NCBI GenBank assembly: GCA_026119935.1
Contig: JALRMH010000009.1
Span: 310,001 to 374,000 of the forward strand
DNA: 64,000 nucleotides
Reading direction: 5' to 3'
Source: Endothia cerciana
Lineage: Eukaryota; Ascomycota; Sordariomycetes; Diaporthales; Cryphonectriaceae
A program made the translations under genes and the position numbers. A model generated the notes under the pieces. That model was not told the DNA's origin. It saw nothing but the letters and a program-made list of their open reading frames with translations, and ran no database searches. This document shows, in pieces, positions 62,459 through 64,000 of the stretch (positions are counted from its first letter, which is position 1; each line of letters opens with the position of its first letter).

Positions 62459-64000
62459 ATGGACTCCTCCAAGGACAAGGTCGCTGTCGCTGACAGCGAC
62501 AAAGGTCGCGAGCAGCAGACGATCTCGAAAGTCGATTCTAACATTGCGACCGAGGTTATTGAGGCCGATACCGCCTATTTGTCCAGCAGCAAATGCACCA
62601 AGTTCTACCGCGGAGTGCTCTTCCAGATGATCCTGTACGTATCTCAGGCCTCTCATGGTCAGGCTGTCTGCGAGTCGGGCTGCCGAGCTCCTCAGGGGGC
62701 TCCGGACGCCTTCACCCGCCAGGCAAGAAGTGAAAATTCATCTTTGCAGGGTTAAAACTCACACGTGCATCTACAACTGGCAGATTCGGCGCTATATCGT
62801 TTGTTGGCCCAGCAATGTCTGATGCGATCTCAAACCTGGGCGGTGGAGGCCTTTCTTCTCGTATGTTTCCTGAATATCCTGATTGAGGGCCCATTTCGGC
62901 TGTCCCGTTGTCCATACCTGAGGGCAAAACCTCAAGGGACTATTGTTCTTTCCTTGGGTAGCCGCTGACCGCTTAAAAGCGTACCTGAGTAATCTGGCGA
63001 ATGCTCTCAACTATGCCTCTGGATGCCTCGTCACCCTGATCGGCGGTCCCCTCATCAACAAAATCGGCATCAAATGGAGCTGCATGATCGCAGCGATAAC
63101 CTTCCCGCTGTCAGGAGCTAGCTACTACGTCAGTGCTAGGTATAGCGTCAGCTGGTTCCTGCTGTTCTCCCAGATCCTGGGCGGCTTCACGAGCGGCTTC
63201 CTATACGTGGGCGAGACCACCGCAATGCTGTCTTATCCCCACCAGGACGACAGAGGGTTCTACCTCGGCATCTGGTCGGCGATGCGTAACTCTGGGAGCG
63301 TCATCGGCGGGGCCATCAACTTCGCGACCAACTACTCGACATCGTCTGCCGGCGGGATCGCATGGGCGACCTACCTCATCTTCGTGGCCTTCGAGTGCAC
63401 CGGCGTCATCTGGGCCTTCCTGCTCTCGCCTACGCAGAGGGTCCACCGCAGAGACGGATCTCGGGTTCCGTCGACGGGGACGGTGACGTGGAGCGAGGAG
63501 TTCAGGGCGCTCTGGCAGCACGCGAAGCGGAGAAAGACCTGGCTCATCTTCATCCCGGCCTTCTATTCGTTCTTCTACGGAGGCACGATGGGAACATACC
63601 TCTCCCTCCACTTCTCGGTCCGGGCCCGCGCACTGTCGACCCTGATCATCCCGATCATCACCATCATGATGGTCGTGGCTTACGGAAAGCTCCTCGACAT
63701 GAAGCGGTGGTCCCAAGCCCAGCGGGCCTGGCTGGCGTTCATCCTGTGGCTCGTACCGCAGGCCGGCTGTTTCATCTGGATCGGCATCGAGTACAGCAAG
63801 TTTGGGACCGGCACCGCGTCGCTCGACTACGGCCTGGACGGCAGGCGGTGGGCTGAGGCTTACGTGCCGTACCTCATCATCTTCACCACCGGATACTGGA
63901 CGCAGCTGTCTCTCTATTGGATCCTGGGCACGTTCTCGACGGACGTCAAGTCGAGCGCGAGGACGGGTGGTCTGTTCCGAGGCTTCGAGACGGCCGGGCA
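62459..64000 (+). CDS. UNC93-like MFS transporter (DUF895), 3' end outside window
   Basis: Exons 62459-62634, 62784-62860 and 62980 to beyond the window. Borders restore the conserved stretch LFGAISFVGPAMSDAISNLG and SSPYLSNLANALNYASG. Multiple hydrophobic helices follow (GCLVTLIGGPLINKIGIKW, WFLLFSQILGGFTSGFLYVGE, TLIIPIITIMMVV), with the motif GIWSAMRNSGSVIGGAINF typical of UNC93-like fungal proteins. The N-terminus is a charged cytosolic leader. Expected at the plasma membrane or another membrane; substrate unknown. About 450 residues are visible, so only the C-terminal part is missing. Confidence 0.88.

Overview
The window is nuclear DNA of a filamentous ascomycete (Pezizomycotina, probably Sordariomycetes). 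Genes carry short GT-AG introns of about 42 to 150 bases. The gene families are typical of this group: a fungal NRPS, HET, ankyrin/STAND, intradiol dioxygenase, coactosin, Tps2 and UNC93-like MFS. There are many microsatellites and at least one pseudogene whose stop codons fit RIP (repeat-induced point mutation). No rRNA, tRNA, CRISPR or prokaryotic signal was seen. All intron borders were read by eye from reading-frame continuity and splice sites.

Positions 1-23,458 are a secondary-metabolite locus. It holds the 3' part of an ABCC-type ABC transporter (+, 13 exons visible), a convergent five-exon acyl-AMP/acyl-CoA ligase (-), a 1.6 kb divergent promoter region, and a 14.9 kb intronless NRPS of 4956 residues (+). 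The NRPS reads T0-psiE-C1-A1-T1-C2-T2-C3-A2-T3-C4-A3-T4-C5. It starts with a carrier domain that has no adenylation domain and is followed by a damaged epimerase. It has a second carrier without an adenylation domain in the middle, and it ends in a terminal C domain rather than a thioesterase. With the neighbouring ligase this suggests a lipopeptide assembly line: the ligase charges T0 with an acyl group, C1 starts chain growth, C5 releases or cyclises the product, and the ABC protein exports it. The locus may continue to the left of the window.

Positions 24,139-35,258 hold a CCCH zinc-finger gene, a GH26-like secreted glycoside hydrolase with an in-frame stop, a long STAND/ankyrin pseudogene (-), and a HET-domain gene (+) whose 3' end looks eroded. 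This is a typical fast-evolving allorecognition-type stretch.

Positions 35,472-39,478 hold conserved housekeeping or catabolic genes: BolA-like (-), coactosin/ADF-H (+) and a hydroxyquinol/catechol-type intradiol dioxygenase (-) with a (CAG)20 tract in an intron. Positions 39,479-50,660 are gene-poor: another ankyrin remnant, a GC-rich methyltransferase gene, long stretches without a convincing gene, an AT-rich tract, and a small frameshifted gene. Positions 50,660-56,358 carry an FAD monooxygenase and the trehalose-6-phosphate phosphatase Tps2. A microsatellite-rich intergenic region, an unknown ORF, a weak ORF and the 5' part of an UNC93-like transporter fill the right end.
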